Below are positions 59,163-64,000 of a stretch of DNA of 64,000 nucleotides, in pieces. The position numbers and the translations under genes are program-made. Numbering within the stretch: the first letter of the stretch is position 1; the number at the start of each line of letters is the position of its first letter. The notes below the pieces were generated by a model. It was given only the letters and a program-made list of their open reading frames with translations, ran no database searches and was not told the DNA's origin. Source of the DNA: Owenia fusiformis (Eukaryota > Annelida > Polychaeta > Sabellida > Oweniidae); the NCBI GenBank assembly GCA_903813345.2, contig CAIIXF020000005.1, forward strand, positions 21,021,375-21,085,374, written 5' to 3'.

Positions 59163-59716
59163 TCATATCTGCTTTAATGATGAAATACATTTATGTTTAG
59201 CTTTTGCTTTCTCAAGTTGTAAAAAGTACTTTGTGTTCATTTCACCCTGCTCACACCACTCAACCTTTGATCTCACCTGAGCACCTCTAGCCTCATTAAT
59301 AGCACATACATCATATAATAGTTTGTATTCATTAACTCTATTTTTAAGGTTATATTGTTTACATCTTTGGCCAGAGCTTTGCATGCATTTTCTAGATTGA
59401 TTTTTACCCTCTTCATATTATTTCTTGTCTTTGCCATTTTCTTGCCATAACTCATAGAAAAATCCCTGATCTTAGACTTACAGTTATCCCAAAGTACATC
59501 TGCTCTTAATCATTTTCATTTAAATTAACATTATCCAGTATAACATTCATATCTCTTACAAAATCTATTAAGCATGTTGTTGTTAAATTTCCAGTGTGAT
59601 GGACCTTGTGCATGAGTTTCACTTGAAAAATTAGCAATATAACACCTCTGTGATCAGATCCAGGCATATCTAGGATGTCTGTGTAGCATACTTTGTCAAA
59701 AGCTAATTCATTCATA
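59163..59716 (-). pseudogene. L1-like ORF2, end of endonuclease and linker
   Basis: From the right: MNELAFDKVCYTDILDMPGS then DHRGVILL, the catalytic SDH box of the endonuclease (about 59,645-59,660), then after breaks QVRSKVEWCEQGEMNTKYFL, a linker motif of L1-type proteins. When family C (59,717-62,790) is removed, the frame joins RRIDYIF to MNELAFDKV. Confidence 0.88.
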
Positions 59717-61079
59717 ATAAAGGACCCACGGTCCTGTGCTCACACAGTATAGAACCTTCAGAGGAATGTATATCCTGATTTTCTAACAAAATTATTGATT
59801 TTGATTTGTAGTCTCGAACTTTGAGAAACTTAGATAGCACAGTTTGTGACCTAGTTTGAGGACCCTTGACCTTGAACATTTTACTTATTCAGAGCTCAGT
59901 AGGTCTTTTGTGATTAAGGTGACCAAAATTTACTTCCAAATAATCAATTTGAAAAATCAACTTTTTTTCCTTTCGAAGGTGACTGAAGGTCAAATCTTAA
60001 AACTAAGGTCAGATTTGAACTCCTGGCAACTTGTAGAGGATTTTCTCAAAAAAAATTGGTCAAATTGAACCAAGTTGAAAAATAACTTATTTTTACTGGT
60101 TTTTGACGTCAAATATCTCAAAAACAGTAAAAATTTGATACTGACATATATTGAGCAATATGTAGGGAATGCTTAAATCTAGTAATGATGTAATTCGTTG
60201 CAAGTAATGAACAAGTATATGGAAAAACTTTGAGAAACTTGTCAATCACAAAACCTGCCATTGACGATATACATGAGAAAGTTCCCTGAAAATGACAAAG
60301 TCCTACTTTTTGTCAAATTTTATAGAGTAAACACCAAAAACTGTAATTTCAAGAGCTTTGAAATCTTCAGAGAACATAAGTTGCATATACAGCAACTACT
60401 ACAAGTTATTTGAAAGATCTACTTCAACAAAGTGTCTAGTATTTACAGAAAAGGATCCGTACCCATTAGTGTACCTATAAGGACTTAAAAATTTTTGAAA
60501 AGGGTAAATTGGAATTCCAGGATTCTTTTTTTATAATATGAATCTTTAAGAAGTATATTTTCAACAAATCACAAAAATAATATTTAGAATATGGTAAAAA
60601 GTTGTTTTTACAGTGATTCTTACCACATGTCACTCTGACTCTAAAAATGAGTAATTTTCACATATTTTCACAAAACCTTGAATAAAATCTTGATTTTTGT
60701 AGATACACTTAAATTGACTTGTCAGTATAAAACTACATTATGTCTGAGCATAATAACCTTCACTAAGCAGATCAACCATGCATAGATACTTTGTAATCCT
60801 ATTGTTTCGAAAGGCACCCTATTGTGTTCTTGTTTTTAAGAATGAATGACCTTCTGCAGTCACTGACAGATTGAGGTGCTTCCGCCGGTCAGACCCCCTC
60901 TGATTTCACCTTTATTGTTTAGTATTGACATTATTGCATAGTTCAAACGTGAAATAAGAGAGGGTCCTGGCTGCGGAAGATAAACAATGTGAAAGTATAG
61001 CCAAAAATTTTGTTTCAAAAAGGAGGCCATATTGGATCTGCCAGACACCAAGGCAACAAACTACCAGACAAGTATCAAT

Positions 61080-62345
61080 TGGGTCAATTTATTTTTTGAT
61101 TTATCAGTCATGCATGCCTCTGAAGAGGACATGTTGCAGAGGGACTGAATTGATATCCATTTAGTCATTAAAGGAACACTGTTTGTAAGGTAGTTCTCAT
61201 GCTAATGAACACTAAAATGTTTTAAACAAAGAATCAAATGGGTCAACCTTCTTTTGATTCATCAGTCATGCCTATCTCTTGAGATGATATGTTGAAGAGA
61301 CACTGAATTAATATCCATTTAGCCATTAAACACTGCCCCCAGGATTCCGTGTTTGCAGAGCGCGGACGGAATTTGCCTCTGCCCGCGGAATTGCAGAATC
61401 AACTATTTTGGTCAATTTCCGCGGAATTTTCCGCAGAATCCATATATTTTCCAAAAGTTTAAAAAGTCAGTCTTACCTGTAACAATTTGACACGTTTTCA
61501 GTCAAATCCCTTGCAGAAATAACCCAAATTATGCGAAGTGAAAATTCTAAACGCCATCGTTTGATTTCTGCCGTTAGATGGCAGCATGTATGTAGTGACT
61601 GACTACCTGACTATCACGATATTTTCCCGTTTACTGGTTCGAAAACCATTAGTTTTTCTTTCGGTTCTCGTCAGAAAGTTAAACAAAGACATAAATTAAT
61701 AACAGTTATTTATATTATATAAAAAAATGCCGCGAATATCCGCGGAATTTCTGCAGAATTAGCCCTTTCTTCTTGCAGAATTCACTAATTTCACTTGCAG
61801 AATTGAGCATTTTAACTTGCAGAAAACTGGGGGGAGTGATTAAAGGGACACTCCTTGTAAGGTAGTTCTCACCAAAAGAAACAAATAGGACAATCTATCT
61901 TTGATCGATCATTCATGCATGCCCCTGAAGATGATATACTGCAGAGGGACTGAGTCATTATCCATTCAGTCATTTAATGTCTCTAGACATTGCTTGTAAG
62001 ATAGTTCTCATCCTAATGAACACTAAAATATTTTTGACAAACAATCAAAGGGTGAAAATATACTTTTGATTCATCAGTCATGCCCGTCCCTGAATGTGAT
62101 ATATTGCTGAGGGACTGAATCAATATCCATTTACCCATTTAAAGAGACACTGCTTGTAATGTAGTTCTCAACCAAAGAGGCTAATGGGTCAATCTATTTT
62201 TGATTCTTCATTCAATTGCCTACCCCTGAAGATGATATATTGCTGTGGAACTAAATCAATATCCATGTAGCTGTTTAAAGGGACACTGCTTGTAAGGTAG
62301 TTCTCACGAAAAGAAACAAAAGGGTCAATCTATTTTTTATGCCCG
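61080..62345. repeat. Tandem array of about 170-bp units
   Basis: About six units share TTGATTCATCAGTCATGCC, GAAGATGATAT, AGAGGGACTGAAT..AATATCCATTTA, GGGACACTGCTTGTAAGGTA and GTTCTCA. It is split by the MITE at 61,331-61,838. Confidence 0.85.
61331..61838. mobile_element. 508-bp MITE with CACTGCCCCCAG ends
   Basis: The ends CACTGCCCCCAG and CTGGGGGGAGTG are flanked by ATTAAA (61,325-61,330 and 61,839-61,844). It is rich in GCGGAATT and TTGCAGAATT repeats near both ends. A 6-bp duplication does not fit the usual classes well; CACTA-type and hAT-type remain possible. Confidence 0.82.
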
Positions 62346-62790
62346 TCCCGAAAGATGATATATTGTTGTGTTGTTGTGTTCTATTTTTGATAATGATGTT
62401 TAATATGTCCTCTAAATTGAATATCCTAGGTACTGCATACCAACTGAGGTGATAATGGTACTTTTGCTGAGATTCAAGATTAAGATTCATAGATATAATG
62501 CATTTTAGGGGTTATTTTATGATTTGTGTTTTCAATATGTTGCCCTCTGTGTCCTACCTTAATGGATCCTTTGACTTTTTGACGTCAAAATCAGTAATTT
62601 CTCGGAAACTGGGCGAAACTTGGGAAATGGAGATGATAGGTCAAATAGGCATTATGGATATGCATAAAATGAATGTGGATATGACTCAATCCAAATAGCA
62701 GTTTTAATTTGTGCGGCCAATGTTGACGGACGGACGGACCAACGGACAGACGGACGCCTGGTCGATCCCATAGGATCACTGTGTGAGCCA

Positions 62791-63291
62791 AAAATGTAGT
62801 CAATTCTCCTCACAATATTATCTGACTTATGTCTCCAGGTAAATTCTTTAACATCAACATGGGGGAGACGCCAGGTATCTAACAAATCACAATTATTAAT
62901 CAATTTTTTAAAACAATCTGTCTCAAGTTTTGGATGTTTCGCACCTGATAAATTACCAGCCTGATAATCTAGGCAGCAATTGAAATCACCGCATATAATT
63001 AAATTACTATTATTTACATTATGTCATTGATTTTCTTCATTGTATTCCTAAAGAATTCAGTTTTTTCACCTGTTTTATTTGGTGCATAAATATTAAAGCA
63101 AGTATATTGCTCACCTTCATAATCAAATTTAACTACAATAGTTCTATCATATTTACTCACAATAATAATTTCACAGTCAAAAGACTTGTTTATTAACACT
63201 CATTCACCTTTACTATGAACTGTTCCAGAATCATGTATAACTGTACCACCCCATTCTCTTTTCCATGTTTCTATGACATCATCAGTTACAT
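62791..63291 (-). pseudogene. L1-like endonuclease, N-terminal and central part
   Basis: From the right on the minus strand: VTDDVIETWKREWGGTV, then FNIYAPNKTGEKTEFFRNTM (the IYAPN box), the GDFN region near 62,985 (FNCCLDYQAG), LLDTWRLPHV, EFTWRHK and RRIDYIF. The ETH start of the domain is cut at 63,291 by the next insertion. One in-frame stop lies near 63,197. Confidence 0.88.
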
Positions 63292-63780
63292 ACGCATACC
63301 TGCCAACCTCTCAGAGAAAAAAACAGGAGTTTTTTTTAAAAAAAACAGGAGAATCCAGGAGATATTTTGCAAAAAACAGGAGAAAAACAGGAGACTTTTA
63401 CTGAAAAAACAGGAGAAAACAGGAGACTTCTTTTAAAAAACAGGAGAAACAGAAGGTTTCTTTTAGAAAATAAGTTACCATCTAAAAAACAGGAGAAAAC
63501 AAGAGACTTTCAGTCTAAACAGGAGATTTTCCTTAAAAAACAGGAGAAAACAGGAGACTTCTTTTAAAAAACAGGAGAAAACAGGAGGTTTCTTTTAGAA
63601 AACAAGTTACCATCTAAAAAACAGGAGAAAACAGGAGATTTTCAGTCTAAACAGGAGAAAACAATTTATTTTAAAAGCATGAGAAAACATATTATCTTTA
63701 AAAACAGGAGAAAACAGGGTATTTTCTTTAAAAACAGGAGAAAACAGGAGTCTTCTTTATAAAACAGGAAGTTTCTCTTG
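63292..63780. repeat. ACAGGAGAAAACAGGAG minisatellite
   Basis: Units of about 30-35 bases, AAAACAGGAGAAAACAGGAG plus ACTTCTTTTA or similar, are repeated about a dozen times with a 150-base higher-order pattern (TTTAGAAAAYAAGTTACCAT at about 63,463 and 63,594). The block opens with CATACCTGCCAACCTCTCAG, a phrase that looks like the end of a hAT-type element, so the whole may be an insertion into the LINE that runs past the window. Confidence 0.85.
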
Positions 63781-64000
63781 GTAAAGATACCAAACGAAAA
63801 TGCAGTTTGAATTCCAATTTTGACAGTCACGACATAGGGAGTATCGGTATCGATGTTGCATCCTGGGAGCCAATCCTCCTTGGTCCAGGATGGAAAAACC
63901 AAAAAGCTTACCGTAAATGTGACTGATAAATCTCGATCTTTGACAAACTTCAATGGTAAAATCATTCAAACTTATTTAACATGATTTCTCTTAATGTATA
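63781..64000. other. Unassigned; possible coding-like segment
   Basis: Two overlapping minus-strand frames (63,666-63,965 and 63,757-63,969) are open across non-repetitive sequence, and one has a GTAAGC donor-like site near 63,905-63,910. I recognise no protein. It could belong to the insertion that begins at 63,292. Confidence 0.3.

Larger units (their letters stand above)
60453..62569. mobile_element. 2.1-kb insertion bounded by GGATCC
   Basis: It begins and ends with GGATCC inside a family C copy. Without it ACAGAAAA joins TTTGACTT exactly as at 17.71 kb. There is no target duplication. The terminal match beyond GGATCC is poor. The inside is mainly a 170-180-bp tandem array and one MITE. 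The class is unknown. Confidence 0.75.
59717..62790 (-). mobile_element. Helitron-like family C in the LINE endonuclease, itself interrupted
   Basis: Read on minus it starts TGGCTCACACAGTGATCC and ends ACTGTGTGAGCACAGG..GGGTCCTTTAT. (The 59.7-kb end reads AGGACC-CAC-GGTCCT on plus.) The inferred empty LINE site is CATTTT/TATGAA, so the insertion lies between two T residues with no duplication, which is the preference described for Helentrons. The coding frame across the join is kept. A 2,117-bp block (60,453-62,569) is inserted in its 5' third. Confidence 0.85.
40137..63291 (-). mobile_element. L1-like LINE expanded by nested insertions
   Basis: Minus-strand pieces lie in the order expected of an L1-type second reading frame: endonuclease (62,791-63,291 and the start of 59,163-59,716), linker, polymerase fingers (58,280-58,663), polymerase palm (42,209-42,478), palm and thumb (about 41,162-41,557) and C-terminal domain with a cysteine-rich end (40,195-41,100). 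The 3' end near 40,137 has AATAAA and an A-rich tail. Order, orientation and lack of overlap suggest one original copy of about 4 kb stretched to 23 kb. That the two halves belong to one insertion is inference. It lies in the C2orf42 intron, same strand. Confidence 0.7.

Noticed and set aside
63978-64000. Plus-strand NMISLNV, like the start of a LINE endonuclease
   Set aside because: Only seven residues at the window edge and on the opposite strand to the neighbouring LINE.
1-64000. LTR retroelements, Polintons, other virus-like elements, tRNA and rRNA genes
   Set aside because: No terminal direct repeats with matching internal domains, no capsid, protease or integrase signatures, and no tRNA-like or rRNA-like sequence were found by eye.

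Overview
This window is animal nuclear DNA: AT-rich, mostly non-coding, with short introns in its one clear host gene and very dense mobile elements. The host gene, many microsatellite-bearing elements and elements that resemble the 'pearl' group of bivalves suggest a marine invertebrate, perhaps a mollusc or other lophotrochozoan. The species call is inference and weak.

Host gene. Four exons on the minus strand (38,588-40,016) join with consensus splice sites and compatible phases into a 227-residue C-terminal region. I recognise it as the conserved end of C2orf42. Its 3' untranslated region runs into a palindrome made of mariner 3' ends. The intron upstream of its first visible exon extends at least to the window end (24 kb) and is almost wholly nested repeats.

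1-21 kb. No host gene seen. The region holds a Helitron-like non-autonomous element (2,555-3,711), foldback and mariner-type repeats, an old inverted duplication (8.2-9.3 / 12.2-13.1 kb), a 150-bp tandem array carrying a MITE (14.9-16.1 kb), and a second Helitron-like family interrupted by a 779-bp foldback (16.6-18.0 kb).

21.4-32.7 kb. One Jockey/CR1-type LINE (endonuclease, reverse transcriptase, C-terminal zinc motif) is split by three different DNA transposons. Each has its own terminal inverted repeats and target duplication (4, 5 and 8 bp). Taking each out in silico restores the LINE reading frame across the junction. The third is itself interrupted by a Helitron-like element.

33-38.5 kb. 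Helitron-like, mariner-type and tandem-repeat material.

40.1-63.3 kb. A second LINE, of L1-like type and on the minus strand, appears inflated from about 4 kb to 23 kb. It carries a 642-bp Mutator-type MITE, a cluster of about 15.8 kb holding a 9,433-bp Mutator-like element with 9-bp target duplications and a 325-bp satellite with mariner and Helitron-like inserts, and a four-layer nest in its endonuclease. The window ends in an ACAGGAG minisatellite.

The most notable results are (1) two element families with the same Helentron/HINE-like layout, proven by empty sites; (2) the 9.4-kb Mutator-like element with GGTACC-ladder ends and a possible captured exon; (3) two transposons with unusual internally repeated motifs. 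No LTR retroelement, virus-like element, tRNA, rRNA or CRISPR was seen.
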